Counted from the stretch's first letter, positions 1-7,445 are shown. The stretch: DNA of 21,704 nt from Deinococcus humi (GCF_014201875.1 NZ_JACHFL010000033.1:1-21704), one strand, 5' to 3'. Notes: generated by a model not told the origin, from the letters alone. Translations and numbers: made by a program.

Positions 1-54
1 TCGCTCCGCACTGCTTGTTCTTCCCTCGCAAGAGGCTTTTCATCATCTGCCCTA

Positions 55-86
55 GCGCCCCCAACTTTTGTTGGGGGCGCTTCTTT
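55..86 (+). terminator. Rho-independent terminator upstream of the acyl-CoA-binding protein gene
   Basis: A perfect 11-bp stem (55-65 with 70-80, gcgcccccaac / gttgggggcgc) closes a TTTT loop and is followed by ttcttt. It probably ends a transcript entering from the left edge. One plus-strand frame gives a 17-codon tail stopping with TAG at 53-55, directly against the stem, which could be the end of an upstream gene. At this length it cannot be supported as coding. Confidence 0.85.
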
Positions 87-118
87 GGGTTGTTGGACGT
101 CCGATACCGACGAGCGGG

Positions 119-124
119 TAAACT
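119..124 (+). promoter_or_regulatory. Putative -10 element (TAAACT), leaderless-type
   Basis: TAAACT lies exactly 6 nt before the ATG at 131, leaving no room for a Shine-Dalgarno. Transcription would start at or beside the start codon. A TTGGAC at 93-98 resembles a -35 box, but its 20-nt spacing is too long to be convincing. The same layout recurs before irrE, the Nudix gene and the TPR-like gene in this window. Confidence 0.5.
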
Positions 125-130
125 CTGGAC

Positions 131-397
131 ATGACCTCTGATCCTCAGACTGTTTTCGCCCAGGCGCAGCAGGACGTGCAAGCCCTTCCCAGGAAGCCTG
201 GGAACGACGTGATGCTCAAGCTTTACGCGCTTTACAAACAGGGCAGCGCGGGTGATGCTGGATCCAATCGCCCGGGTGGCTTCGATTTCGTAGGCGCGGC
301 CAAGTATGACGCGTGGAATGCCCTGCGTGGCAAGTCGCCAGAAGAGGCTCAGCGTGAGTACGTGGAACTGGTCAAGTCTCTTCAGGCCGGGAGCTGA
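131..397 (+). CDS. Acyl-CoA-binding protein (ACBP)
   Basis: This 88-residue protein matches the full length of a single-domain ACBP, a cytosolic four-helix bundle that sequesters long-chain acyl-CoA esters. The ligand-binding residues known from bovine ACBP (Tyr28, Tyr31, Lys32, Lys54, Tyr73) all appear at a constant +4 offset: Y32, Y35, K36, K58 and Y77. The motif FDFVGAAKYDAW (residues 51-62) is the typical family core. The protein has no signal peptide. The ATG at 131 is preferred because a -10-like hexamer sits 6 nt upstream and the protein then has normal length. ACBP is common in eukaryotes and patchy in bacteria. The gene is separated from the upstream region by a terminator and ends 14 nt before irrE, which has its own -10-like element, so co-transcription is possible but not required. 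Confidence 0.93.
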   Translation: MTSDPQTVFAQAQQDVQALPRKPGNDVMLKLYALYKQGSAGDAGSNRPGGFDFVGAAKYDAWNALRGKSPEEAQREYVELVKSLQAGS

Positions 398-399
398 AG

Positions 400-405
400 T
401 AAGCT
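400..405 (+). promoter_or_regulatory. Putative -10 element (TAAGCT) for irrE, leaderless-type
   Basis: TAAGCT ends 6 nt before the GTG start at 412, the same geometry as the ACBP gene. It lies immediately after the ACBP stop codon. I see no convincing -35 box and no Shine-Dalgarno. It supports GTG 412 as the irrE start and suggests irrE has a promoter of its own. Confidence 0.5.
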
Positions 406-411
406 GGGCGC

Positions 412-1269
412 GTGACGGATACTCCCGTTTCCGAACTCAGTCCCAGCGGGGCCGGCCCTCTCCCTGTGCTGACTCCTGCCAAAGCGCGGATGCGGCAACT
501 GGCCGCCGATTACGCTCGCGGGTTGCCGGGACTGGACACCCACAGTCTGATGGCCGGACTGGACGGCGTGACCCTGACGTTCATGGCGATGGGGGACCGT
601 GACGGCGCGTTCGATCCCGAACACCGGGTCATTTTGATTAACAGTCGGGTGCGTCCTGAGCGGCAGCGCTTCACGCTGGCCCATGAGATCGGTCATGCAC
701 TGCTGCTGGGTGATGATGATCTGCTAAGTGATCTGCACGATAACTTCGAGGGTGACCGGCTGGAAGAGGTGATTGAGACGTTGTGCAACGTCGCGGCGGC
801 GGCCATCCTGATGCCCGAGGAGTTGACAGCTGAGCTGCTGGCCCGCTTCGGCCCCAGCGGACGCGCCCTGGCCGAGTTGAGCCGCCGCGCGGATGTGAGT
901 GCCACCAGCGCCCTGTACACCCTGGCCGAGCGCACGGAGGCCCCAGTGATCTACGCCGTGTGTGCCGTGGCCCGCGTCGACCCCGAGGCCGGGGACCGTG
1001 ACGATGAACACCCCACCGGCAAGGCCCTGACCGTCCGTGCCAGCAGCGGTGCGCCGGGAGTCAAATACAGCCTGCGTCCCGGCACACCCATTCCGGATGA
1101 TCATCCGGTGGCGGTGGCGCTGGACACTCGTATTCCTATTGGCCAGGACAGCTACATTCCCTTCCGGTCCGGGCGCAAGATGCCCGCCTATGTGGACGTC
1201 TTTCCGGAACGAAACCGCGCGATGGTCAGTTTCGCCCTGGCCGTCAAGTCCGCGAAGGAAGATGTCTGA
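412..1269 (+). CDS. irrE: IrrE/PprI metalloprotease, radiation/desiccation response regulator
   Basis: This 285-residue COG2856 (ImmA/IrrE) peptidase is close in length to D. deserti IrrE (about 281). In Deinococcus, IrrE cleaves the repressor DdrO after DNA damage and so turns on the repair regulon, including recA and ddr genes. The zinc motif HEIGH is at residues 91-95. A third ligand is expected 27 residues after the second histidine and is found as E122 in IETLCN, the same spacing as in characterised IrrE. Residues about 135-175 form the helical HTH-like region, and about 180-285 correspond to the C-terminal GAF-like domain. The GTG start follows a TANNNT hexamer by 6 nt. No RDR-type palindrome is visible upstream. 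The gene is first in line with folP, folB and folK. The substrate gene ddrO is not in this window. Confidence 0.95.
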   Translation: MTDTPVSELSPSGAGPLPVLTPAKARMRQLAADYARGLPGLDTHSLMAGLDGVTLTFMAMGDRDGAFDPEHRVILINSRVRPERQRFTLAHEIGHALLLGDDDLLSDLHDNFEGDRLEEVIETLCNVAAAAILMPEELTAELLARFGPSGRALAELSRRADVSATSALYTLAERTEAPVIYAVCAVARVDPEAGDRDDEHPTGKALTVRASSGAPGVKYSLRPGTPIPDDHPVAVALDTRIPIGQDSYIPFRSGRKMPAYVDVFPERNRAMVSFALAVKSAKEDV

Positions 1270-1283
1270 ACTCTGCACATGGT

Positions 1284-2135
1284 TTGACCTTCGGTTTCCA
1301 GGTGCCGAGTGCTGAGCGCTACGGGGACGGCTGGCGGGTGTCCTGGACCGGAACGGCAGTGATGGGCATCCTGAACGTCACGCCGGATAGTTTCAGCGAT
1401 GGAGGGCAGCATCTCGGCGTGCAGGCCGCCCTGGCCTCGGCCCGTGCAATGCGGGACGCTGGCGTGCTGATGGTAGATATTGGCGGCGAGAGCACCCGTC
1501 CCGGCGCGGACCCTGTGCCTGCCGATGTCGAGCTGGACCGGGTCCTCCCCGTCATCCGGGGGCTGGCGGGTGAGAATGTGTTGCTGAGCGTGGATACGCT
1601 CAAGCCCGAGGTGGCGCAGGCGGCGCTGCGGGCGGGGGCGCACGTGGTCAATGACGTGGGAGGTCTGCGCGATCCAGAGATGCAGCAGGTCTGCGCTGAG
1701 GCGGGAGCGCCTGCCTGCCTGATGCACATGCAGGGCGAGCCGCGGACCATGCAGGCCAACCCCCAGTACGACGACGTGGTGGCCGAGGTCTTCACCTTCC
1801 TGCGCGAACAGGCGGCGGTGGCGCGGTCAGCGGGCGTACCGGACGTGTTGCTCGATCCTGGGATCGGCTTCGGTAAGGCGCGGGCGCACAATCTGGCTTT
1901 GCTGCGGGCGCTCTCCCAGCTGACGGCTGGGCCGGACGGGGTGCTGGTGGGGGTCAGTCGCAAACGCCTGATCGACTATCTGGCGGATGTGCCGCGGGCG
2001 GCAGACCGCGATCCCGGCACGTTGGCGCTGCACTTACACGCGGCCCGCTGCGGCGCGGCGCTGGTGCGGGCGCACGCGGCGGCGGCGCATGTACAGGCGC
2101 TGCGGGTCCAGACGGCGCTAGACTCGCCCGAATGA
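1284..2135 (+). CDS. folP: Dihydropteroate synthase
   Basis: This TIM-barrel enzyme condenses 6-hydroxymethyl-dihydropterin diphosphate with p-aminobenzoate to give dihydropteroate and is the sulfonamide target. Family motifs appear in order: MGILNVTPDSFSDGG (27-41), GGESTRPG (67-74), SVDT (102-105), NDVGG (123-127), DPGIGFGK (191-198) and SRKR (225-228). The late anion-binding region reads VRAH (261-264): arginine and histidine are kept, while the aspartate that usually follows is alanine. The start is uncertain. TTG 1284 gives 283 residues, GTG 1302 is a later option, and neither has a clear Shine-Dalgarno. The gene begins 14 nt after irrE and is followed by folB after 28 nt, which suggests an operon. 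Confidence 0.96.
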   Translation: MTFGFQVPSAERYGDGWRVSWTGTAVMGILNVTPDSFSDGGQHLGVQAALASARAMRDAGVLMVDIGGESTRPGADPVPADVELDRVLPVIRGLAGENVLLSVDTLKPEVAQAALRAGAHVVNDVGGLRDPEMQQVCAEAGAPACLMHMQGEPRTMQANPQYDDVVAEVFTFLREQAAVARSAGVPDVLLDPGIGFGKARAHNLALLRALSQLTAGPDGVLVGVSRKRLIDYLADVPRAADRDPGTLALHLHAARCGAALVRAHAAAAHVQALRVQTALDSPE

Positions 2136-2163
2136 GGCTGGCAGCGTTGAAGGAAAGTGGAGC

Positions 2164-2526
2164 ATGAGCCGGGTGGTGCTTGAAGGGCTGGAATTTCATG
2201 CCCGGCACGGCGTTTACGATACCGAAGGCGTCTTGGGTGCGCGTTTCGTGGTGGACGCCGAGTTGCACTATGACTTTGCGGGTCTGCCCGACGAGTTGAG
2301 CGCCGCCGTCAATTACGCCGCCGTCTATAGCGCCATTCAGGAGGAGGTCACGGGCCAGCGCCACCAGCTGATTGAGGTGCTAACAGACCGTATTGCCCGC
2401 CGCATCCTGCAAGATCACCCCCGCCTGCTGCGCGTCACGGTGCGCGTCCACAAACCTTTTGCTCCGTTGCCCGGCGTCTTCCGCGACGTGTATGCCGAGC
2501 TGACGCTGGAGCAGCCTGCGCCTTGA
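2164..2526 (+). CDS. folB: Dihydroneopterin aldolase
   Basis: This 120-residue protein has the normal length for FolB, which converts 7,8-dihydroneopterin to 6-hydroxymethyl-7,8-dihydropterin and glycolaldehyde, two steps before FolP. Conserved features are HARHGVYDTEG (12-22, with the substrate-side Glu21), VNYAAVY (49-55, Tyr51), LIEVLTDRIA (69-78, Glu71) and VRVHKPFAPLPG (93-104, catalytic Lys97). The ATG at 2164 has an AAGGA Shine-Dalgarno at 2150-2154 with 9-nt spacing. Its stop overlaps the TTG start of folK by 4 nt, so the two are likely translationally coupled. Confidence 0.95.
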   Translation: MSRVVLEGLEFHARHGVYDTEGVLGARFVVDAELHYDFAGLPDELSAAVNYAAVYSAIQEEVTGQRHQLIEVLTDRIARRILQDHPRLLRVTVRVHKPFAPLPGVFRDVYAELTLEQPAP

Positions 2527-3041
2527 GCGCTTTGCACGGTGCGGAGGACGCCTACATCGCCCTGGGCGCAAACCTGGGCCAGCCCCTGGAAACCCTGCGT
2601 TGGGCGGCGAGCCAGGTTGCGCGCTTGGGTGAATTACATGGTGTGTCGCAGCTTTACCGCACCACTCCTGTCGGTGGCCCCCCCAGACAGCCGGACTATC
2701 TGAACGCAGCGCTGTGGTTGCGAACGGACCTCCCACCGCTGGAGCTGCTGAGCGCCCTGCACGACATCGAGGCCCGCGCAGGCCGGGAGCGCCGGGAGCG
2801 CTGGGAGGCGCGGGTGCTGGACCTCGATCTGATCGTGTACGGCAACCGGGTGGAGGTTGGACCGTCACTCACACTGCCGCATCCGCGAGCCTGGGAGCGG
2901 GCCTTCGTTCTCGCGCCGCTGGCGGACCTGCAGTCGGTGATGGCCCACCCCCTAACGGGTGAAACGGTAGGGGAGGCGCTGGCGCGCGCAGACCAGTCGG
3001 GCTTGTGGGCCGAGCGTGCGGACTGGCTGCCAAGTTCATGA
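2523..3041 (+). CDS. folK: 2-amino-4-hydroxy-6-hydroxymethyldihydropteridine pyrophosphokinase (HPPK)
   Basis: HPPK transfers pyrophosphate from ATP to 6-hydroxymethyl-dihydropterin, making the FolP substrate. The 172-residue protein carries the family signature RWEARVLDLDLIVYG (93-107), with the two magnesium-binding aspartates D100 and D102. It also has LPHPRAWERAFVLAPL (118-133) and the N-terminal ALGANLG (13-19). The TTG start at 2523 lies inside the folB stop (TTGA overlap). The next in-frame starts would cut into the first strand, so the overlap start is favoured. folB, folK and folP are successive steps, so this is a compact folate segment. Confidence 0.95.
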   Translation: MSALHGAEDAYIALGANLGQPLETLRWAASQVARLGELHGVSQLYRTTPVGGPPRQPDYLNAALWLRTDLPPLELLSALHDIEARAGRERRERWEARVLDLDLIVYGNRVEVGPSLTLPHPRAWERAFVLAPLADLQSVMAHPLTGETVGEALARADQSGLWAERADWLPSS

Positions 3042-3095
3042 ATCCTACTGTCTCGAATCTGGCCGACGCCCACCGTCTGCTGCTCCTACGGGCGC

Positions 3096-3101
3096 TATGC
3101 T
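3096..3101 (+). promoter_or_regulatory. Possible -10 element (TATGCT)
   Basis: TATGCT lies 10 nt upstream of the ATG at 3112 in the 70-bp gap after folK. An acggag stretch (3102-3107) between them could act as a short Shine-Dalgarno. No good -35 box is visible. The downstream gene may therefore have its own short-leader transcript or be the last gene of the irrE-fol operon. Confidence 0.35.
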
Positions 3102-3111
3102 ACGGAGCGAT

Positions 3112-3603
3112 ATGAGCGAACTGACCTCCAACAAACGCCATGGCGGCGCAGGCCGCGCGCTGCTGTGGGTGGCCATCGTGCTGACCGTGGCCCTGCTGGG
3201 TTTCGTGACCGCCGTGGCCGTGCGCAGCAACCCGATCTACAGTGACCGTGACGCCAACGGCGTGAGCAAGTACCGGTTCATCGAGCAGTGCCGCGAACTG
3301 CTGGAAGACAGCGACAAGCTGACCGTGGGCGCACAGGGCCAGTCCATTCCGCTGAAAACGCTGGTGGAACAGAGCGCTCCCCTGGGCAAGGACGACGAGC
3401 TGCGCGCTGAGCTGGAAGCCGAGCCCGCCCAGATCATCCGGGCCACCGAGAACCTCGAGGGGGGCGGCTGGAGTCTGACCGCGCCCGCCACCATCGCCAT
3501 CCACAACGGCAGCAGGACCCGCGCTCTGGGACAGCTGCCCATGCAGTGCACGCACGCCAAGGGCCAGCAAACGCAGGCACAGTTGCAACTGCCGGGGCAG
3601 TAA
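3112..3603 (+). CDS. Hypothetical single-pass membrane-anchored protein
   Basis: I do not recognise a family. The 163-residue protein has a short basic cytoplasmic N-terminus (residues 1-15), one hydrophobic helix at about 16-38 and a polar extracytoplasmic domain of about 125 residues. The only two cysteines, C60 and C146, both lie outside and could pair. There is no lipobox, and the helix is not followed by a clear cleavage site, so it is more likely an anchor than a signal peptide. ATG 3112 is chosen over the longer frame from 3016, which would overlap folK and bury the helix. It sits downstream of the irrE-fol genes and is followed by a strong terminator, so it may be the last gene of that transcript. 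Function unknown. Confidence 0.75.
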   Translation: MSELTSNKRHGGAGRALLWVAIVLTVALLGFVTAVAVRSNPIYSDRDANGVSKYRFIEQCRELLEDSDKLTVGAQGQSIPLKTLVEQSAPLGKDDELRAELEAEPAQIIRATENLEGGGWSLTAPATIAIHNGSRTRALGQLPMQCTHAKGQQTQAQLQLPGQ

Positions 3604-3616
3604 AACCCAGGATCTC

Positions 3617-3648
3617 AGCCCCTCTCCCCGCCGGAGAGGGCTTTTTTT
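3617..3648 (+). terminator. Rho-independent terminator
   Basis: The stem ccctctcc/ggagaggg (3620-3627 with 3633-3640) has a 5-nt loop, extra outer pairs around a one-base bulge, and a run of seven T (3642-3648). It ends the transcript of the membrane protein gene and possibly the whole irrE-fol operon. Confidence 0.9.
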
Positions 3649-3699
3649 ATGTCCGACGTCCTCGAGACCGGAAGAGCCGATGCCCTGAGGCCATGCCGC

Positions 3700-4014
3700 T
3701 CACATCACCACGTCCAAACCGCTCAGGCATTCTTCAGCGATGGCGCGGGCCAGGGGATCGCGGGTGCTGCGGGCGTAACTGACCCCCAGGTGCAGGTGGT
3801 TCTGGCCGCCGGGGCTGCCCACCAGGGCCAGGGTCTGGTAGAAGGCCAGATGGGTGTGCGCCAGCAGCACGTCGCGGGTGCGCTTGGGCGGCAGGGTCCG
3901 CAGCAGGCTCAGGGCCTCCTGGTACGCCTCCAGCGCTTGCGACTGATCGCCTGCCACGGCCCACTCGCGCCCTAGTTGCAGAGACCGGGCCGCCGTGAGA
4001 TACGCGCTTCGCAT
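3700..4014 (-). CDS. Small TPR-like hypothetical protein
   Basis: This 104-residue protein is mostly amphipathic helix. The stretch AVAGDQSQALEAYQEALSLL (about residues 19-38) has the small/large residue pattern of a tetratricopeptide helix pair, and a second helical hairpin follows around residues 48-65. A protein this size could hold at most two or three repeats, so it is probably a small adaptor or an orphan repeat protein. ATG 4014 is preferred over a longer upstream start because TAGACT lies 7 nt before it. The gene is divergent from the DUF4403-like gene, whose start is 56 nt away. No partner or function can be assigned. Confidence 0.65.
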   Translation of the reverse strand: MRSAYLTAARSLQLGREWAVAGDQSQALEAYQEALSLLRTLPPKRTRDVLLAHTHLAFYQTLALVGSPGGQNHLHLGVSYARSTRDPLARAIAEECLSGLDVVM

Positions 4015-4021
4015 GGCGCAG

Positions 4022-4027
4022 AGTCTA
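4022..4027 (-). promoter_or_regulatory. Putative -10 element (TAGACT on the minus strand), leaderless-type
   Basis: Reading the minus strand, TAGACT ends 7 nt before the ATG at 4014, with no Shine-Dalgarno between. It matches the layout seen before the ACBP, irrE and Nudix genes and fixes the start choice for the TPR-like gene. Confidence 0.5.
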
Positions 4028-4070
4028 GCGTGAGCACAGGGGACCCGGCATGCGCTATCCCTGAAGGCAA

Positions 4071-4691
4071 ATGACCCCTGATCCACAGCCCGCCGCTCTG
4101 CTGACCCTGCCCCTTCGCCTGCCGTATTCGGAGCTGTCGCGACTGGGAACGGCCTGGGCGGCGGAGCAACTGTTCACGCTGCCGCTGCCGACAGCCCCCA
4201 GCCTGCGCGTGGCTGATCTGCAGTTCAGTGCTGCTGGAGCGCGCCTGAAGGCCACTGTGGCCGTGCAGAGCAGTGGGCTGCTGGGGCTGAGGGCCACCTT
4301 CGATCTGTCCGGAATACCCACCCTGGATCCGGCCGGGCAGGTCCTGGCTCTGGAGGACATCGCAGTGACCACCCACAGGGAAGGGCTGAGCGGACGCCTG
4401 ATCGGCCTGCTGGCCGACGCCCGTGTAACCGCGTATCTGGCGCGGCTGGCCCGCGTGGACCTGGGCCCCCGCCTCTCGGAATTGCGGGCCCAGGCGCAGG
4501 CCCGCCTTCCCTTCTCGCCGTTGGAGGGAATTGAGGTGGGGGGCACGGTCACGCGACTGGCCGTAACCGATCTGGAGGTCAGTCCGGACGCCCTGCTGCT
4601 GACCGCCGTGACGGGCGGGGATCTGCGCGTCACATTGAAGGCTGATGGCCTGCTGGCCCCCGAAGGTCCGTCAGCGCGAAGCCTGCGCTAG
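4071..4691 (+). CDS. DUF4403-like protein of unknown function
   Basis: The 206-residue protein resembles the DUF4403 family by pattern: an N-terminal LPLRLPYSELSRL segment (about 13-25), alternating beta strands, and a C-terminal half with PFSPLEGIEVGG and strand-rich repeats. This is from memory of the family rather than alignment, so the assignment is tentative. It is shorter than many members. It has no signal peptide or membrane helix, so it is predicted cytoplasmic. A GAAGG-like Shine-Dalgarno lies close to the ATG at 4071, and a TATCCC hexamer at 4056-4061 is a weak -10 candidate. The stop codon at 4689-4691 forms part of the -10-like hexamer of the next gene. Confidence 0.6.
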   Translation: MTPDPQPAALLTLPLRLPYSELSRLGTAWAAEQLFTLPLPTAPSLRVADLQFSAAGARLKATVAVQSSGLLGLRATFDLSGIPTLDPAGQVLALEDIAVTTHREGLSGRLIGLLADARVTAYLARLARVDLGPRLSELRAQAQARLPFSPLEGIEVGGTVTRLAVTDLEVSPDALLLTAVTGGDLRVTLKADGLLAPEGPSARSLR

Positions 4692-4694
4692 CCT
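4689..4694 (+). promoter_or_regulatory. Putative -10 element (TAGCCT) overlapping the preceding stop codon
   Basis: TAGCCT ends 6 nt before the ATG at 4701. Its first three bases are the TAG stop codon of the DUF4403-like gene. No Shine-Dalgarno precedes the Nudix ATG, so a leaderless transcript starting at the ATG is the simplest reading. No clear -35 box is visible. Confidence 0.45.
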
Positions 4695-4700
4695 GATCCG

Positions 4701-5303
4701 ATGAGCGATTCCACCTCGCCGGTCCACCCCAACTGGGCTACGTTGACCGAAGATGCCACCCAGCCCTGGGACACCCTGGACAGCCGACAGCTGGTGGACG
4801 GTTACCGCGTGGTGCTCGAAGACCGCGTGCGGGTGAAGCCGGGCGTGGAGACCTTATATCAGTACCGTCCGCGCGGTCCCCGCGCCGTGTTCATCCTGCC
4901 GGTCACGGCGGCGGGCGAGGCAGTCCTGATCCGTCAGTACCGCTATCCGCTGCGCGCCACCGTGACTGAAGTCGTCGCGGGCGGTGTGGAGCGCGGCGAG
5001 GCTCTGCTGGACGCTGCGGCGCGCGAACTGCTGGAGGAGGTGGGCGGGGTCAGCCAGGACTGGGTGCCGCTGCCCGGTTTTTACCCGCAGCCCAGCATCA
5101 GCGGGGTGGTCTTCTACGCTGCGCTGGCCCTGAACGTGACTCTGGGAGACACCCAGCATGAGGATACCGAGACCATCGAGCGTGTGGTGCTGCCCCTCCC
5201 GGAGGCGTACCGCATGTTGGAGGCCGGGGAGATTCAGGACGGTCCCAGCGGTCTGACGCTGTGGCACGCGCGCCGCCATCTGGTAGACCGCGGGCTGCTG
5301 TAA
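4701..5303 (+). CDS. Nudix hydrolase, ADP-ribose pyrophosphatase type
   Basis: The 200-residue protein contains a complete Nudix box (GX5EX7REUXEEXGU) running from G94 through E100, R108, E109, E112 and E113 to G115, with glycine at the last hydrophobic position. RQYRYP (78-83) and a proline about 15 residues after the box (FYPQP, 127-131) are typical of the ADP-ribose pyrophosphatase subgroup. Such enzymes split ADP-ribose into AMP and ribose 5-phosphate with a divalent metal; substrate preference cannot be settled from sequence alone. Deinococcus genomes are rich in Nudix enzymes. The gene starts 9 nt after the DUF4403-like gene and ends 9 nt before the YigZ-family gene, so it forms a short plus-strand cluster with them. 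Confidence 0.9.
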   Translation: MSDSTSPVHPNWATLTEDATQPWDTLDSRQLVDGYRVVLEDRVRVKPGVETLYQYRPRGPRAVFILPVTAAGEAVLIRQYRYPLRATVTEVVAGGVERGEALLDAAARELLEEVGGVSQDWVPLPGFYPQPSISGVVFYAALALNVTLGDTQHEDTETIERVVLPLPEAYRMLEAGEIQDGPSGLTLWHARRHLVDRGLL

Positions 5304-5312
5304 GGACAGTGA

Positions 5313-5936
5313 ATGTCTGATCAGCCCTTACCTGAGTTGCCTGCCCCTTTTACCACCCTGGCCGGCGAACACCGCCACAGCGCCGTGGTGGAGAACAGCG
5401 AGTTCCTTGCCTTTGCCGCGCGGGCCGACACCCCACAGGAGGCGCTGGCCTATCTGGAGACGGTCCGGGCCCGCTACCCGGATGCCACCCACCACTGCTG
5501 GGCCTACCAGATCGGCCCCGAATACCGCTTCAACGACGACGGCGAACCGGGTGGCACGGCGGGCGCACCGATGCTGCGCGCCATCGGCGGGCAGGAGCTG
5601 GACCATGTGGTGACCGTGGTGGTGCGCTACTACGGCGGCGTCAAGCTGGGTACTGGGGGACTGGTGCGCGCCTACGGCGGGACGGCGGCGGAGTGCCTGC
5701 GAACTGCGCCCCGGCTGGAGATCCGTCCGCGCCAGCCGCTGCGGGTGCAGGCCCCCTTCCCACACCTTAGTGCTCTGTACCACCTGCTGGAGACTTTCGA
5801 CGTGGCGCGCGGCGAGGAGGAGTACACCGTGTCAGGCGTGGAGATGACGCTGGGCGTGTACCCGGAGGAGGTGCAAGCGTTCGCGGCGGCCCTGGCGGAC
5901 GCAACGCGCGGGGAGGCCAGGGTGGAGAGCCGCTGA
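5313..5936 (+). CDS. YigZ/IMPACT family protein
   Basis: The 207-residue protein has the two signature blocks of the UPF0029/IMPACT family: [13 protein letters not shown] (75-87) and [18 protein letters not shown] (105-122). A C-terminal region of about 70 residues matches the position of the DUF1949 domain of bacterial YigZ. Eukaryotic IMPACT modulates Gcn2 signalling. The bacterial proteins are structurally related to nucleic-acid-binding domains but their function is poorly defined. An AAGGA Shine-Dalgarno, partly within the end of the Nudix gene, precedes the ATG, so co-translation with the Nudix gene is likely. It converges on the flippase gene with only 18 nt between stops and no visible terminator. 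Confidence 0.9.
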   Translation: MSDQPLPELPAPFTTLAGEHRHSAVVENSEFLAFAARADTPQEALAYLETVRARYPDATHHCWAYQIGPEYRFNDDGEPGGTAGAPMLRAIGGQELDHVVTVVVRYYGGVKLGTGGLVRAYGGTAAECLRTAPRLEIRPRQPLRVQAPFPHLSALYHLLETFDVARGEEEYTVSGVEMTLGVYPEEVQAFAAALADATRGEARVESR

Positions 5937-5954
5937 GCGCTTTGTTCGCTGGGA

Positions 5955-7445
5955 TTATTGCCCGCGCTGCCCGGTCACGCGGCGGAAGCGACTGCTCAGC
6001 GCGGGCACCGCGCGCAGGGCCATGGACTTGAGCTCGTTGGGCGGTCCCAGGTGGATGGCGACCATAAGGGCGACTGCGCCCACAAGCAGTTCAGTCAGGA
6101 AGAGTGCGGGCAGGGGCGTGCCCAGGCTCCGCAGGGGGACCACCACAACGTAGAACGCTGCGGCAGTGCCCAGGCCACTCAGCAGGCCCACCCCGTAAGA
6201 CTGGAGAATTTCGCGCCCGCTGCCCACGATGGAGCGGGTCAGCAGTTCAAGACCCAGGTTTCGCAAAATCGTGCCGCCCAGCAGGACGCCCGCGATGGCC
6301 GCCACGCTGCCGCCCAGGCTGAAAACCGTCCAGAAGGCCAGTGCCAGGCCCACGGTGTACATAGCCTGAATTCTGAGCTTGACACTCAGGTTGGCGGTGG
6401 CCTCGGCCATCACTCCCGCCAGATTGCTGCTGGTCATGAAGGGCACGGCCACAGCAAAGATCTTGACCAGGATCACGGCGCCCACGAACTGTGATCCCAT
6501 CAGCACGGCCACGACTTCTGGGGCGGCCACAAAGATGCCGCCCGCAACACAGGAAGTGACGATCAGCAGGGCCAGCAGGGCGGAGTGGTGCGCCCGGCGC
6601 AGCCGCTCGGGTTCGCTCTGGACGGCGCTGAATGAGGGAGCAAGCACCCGTGTCAGGCTTTTGGCGAAGCTCATGGCGGGGGTACCGACGGCTTTATAGC
6701 TCCGGCTATACAGGCCCAGCGCCGCACTGGGATACAGACGGGCCAGAATCAGGCTGTCCAGGTTGCTACTGATGAACTCCAGAAAATTGATCAGGCTGAC
6801 GCGGGTCGCAAAAGCGTACAGTGTCCGGTAGGAGTCGGGCCGGAGGGTCAGGCGCAGGCTGTGGCGGGTGTAGGCATACAAAATGAGCATCTGAATCAGG
6901 GCCTGCGCAATCTGGCTGATCGCCAGGCTAAAGGCTCCGAAGCCCAGGGCCGCGGCTCCCAGCCCGAACAGGCCGTGGCCAACAACCAGTGACACCAGTT
7001 CGCCGATCACCAGGGGGCGGAATTTCAGCTGGCGGCGCAGCAGGCTTTGCGAGATGATCACCATGGCGGTCAGCAGATAGGCGGCGGCGTAGCCTCGAAA
7101 GACGGCCACCAGATCGGGCATGTTGAAATATCTGCCGGCCAGCGGGGCCAGCAGCCAAGCCGCCACTGTGGCCAGCAGCCCCAGACCCATGGAGGAAGTG
7201 AAGGCGGCCTGCACATCCTCGTCGCTCAATTCCGGTTTCTGAACCAGCGCCTGACCCACCCCCAGGTCGCCGATAAACTGCCCGAAACGCTGCAAGACCA
7301 GGGCGATGGCCACCACCCCAAATTCCGATGGGGTCAGCAAGCGCGACAGGATGGCCGTAAATACGAGGCCCAGGACCGTACCAATGGCCATGGACAGGTA
7401 GCTCCACTTCACGGCAGTAACGGTTCGACTCTTGAGATTGGTCAC
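5955..7445 (-). CDS. Wzx-type polysaccharide flippase (MOP superfamily)
   Basis: The 496-residue integral membrane protein has about a dozen hydrophobic segments. Its N-terminus (SRLLTPSEFGVVAIA, then FIGDLGVGQALVQ, about residues 34-69) is characteristic of the WzxC/polysaccharide-synthesis flippases that move lipid-linked oligosaccharides across the cytoplasmic membrane. The start is placed at GTG 7445, which overlaps the stop of the upstream glycosyltransferase (GTGA). A longer frame to 7502 would overlap that gene and add a non-conserved tail. The 4-nt overlap implies translational coupling. It is the only candidate exporter in the window and so the likely transporter for the polysaccharide built by the glycosyltransferases here. 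Confidence 0.9.
   Translation of the reverse strand: MTNLKSRTVTAVKWSYLSMAIGTVLGLVFTAILSRLLTPSEFGVVAIALVLQRFGQFIGDLGVGQALVQKPELSDEDVQAAFTSSMGLGLLATVAAWLLAPLAGRYFNMPDLVAVFRGYAAAYLLTAMVIISQSLLRRQLKFRPLVIGELVSLVVGHGLFGLGAAALGFGAFSLAISQIAQALIQMLILYAYTRHSLRLTLRPDSYRTLYAFATRVSLINFLEFISSNLDSLILARLYPSAALGLYSRSYKAVGTPAMSFAKSLTRVLAPSFSAVQSEPERLRRAHHSALLALLIVTSCVAGGIFVAAPEVVAVLMGSQFVGAVILVKIFAVAVPFMTSSNLAGVMAEATANLSVKLRIQAMYTVGLALAFWTVFSLGGSVAAIAGVLLGGTILRNLGLELLTRSIVGSGREILQSYGVGLLSGLGTAAAFYVVVVPLRSLGTPLPALFLTELLVGAVALMVAIHLGPPNELKSMALRAVPALSSRFRRVTGQRGQ

Noticed and set aside
2..55. 3' end of a gene entering from the left edge, stopping at TAG 53-55
   Set aside because: Only 17 codons are visible, two other frames are also open, and nothing is recognisable.
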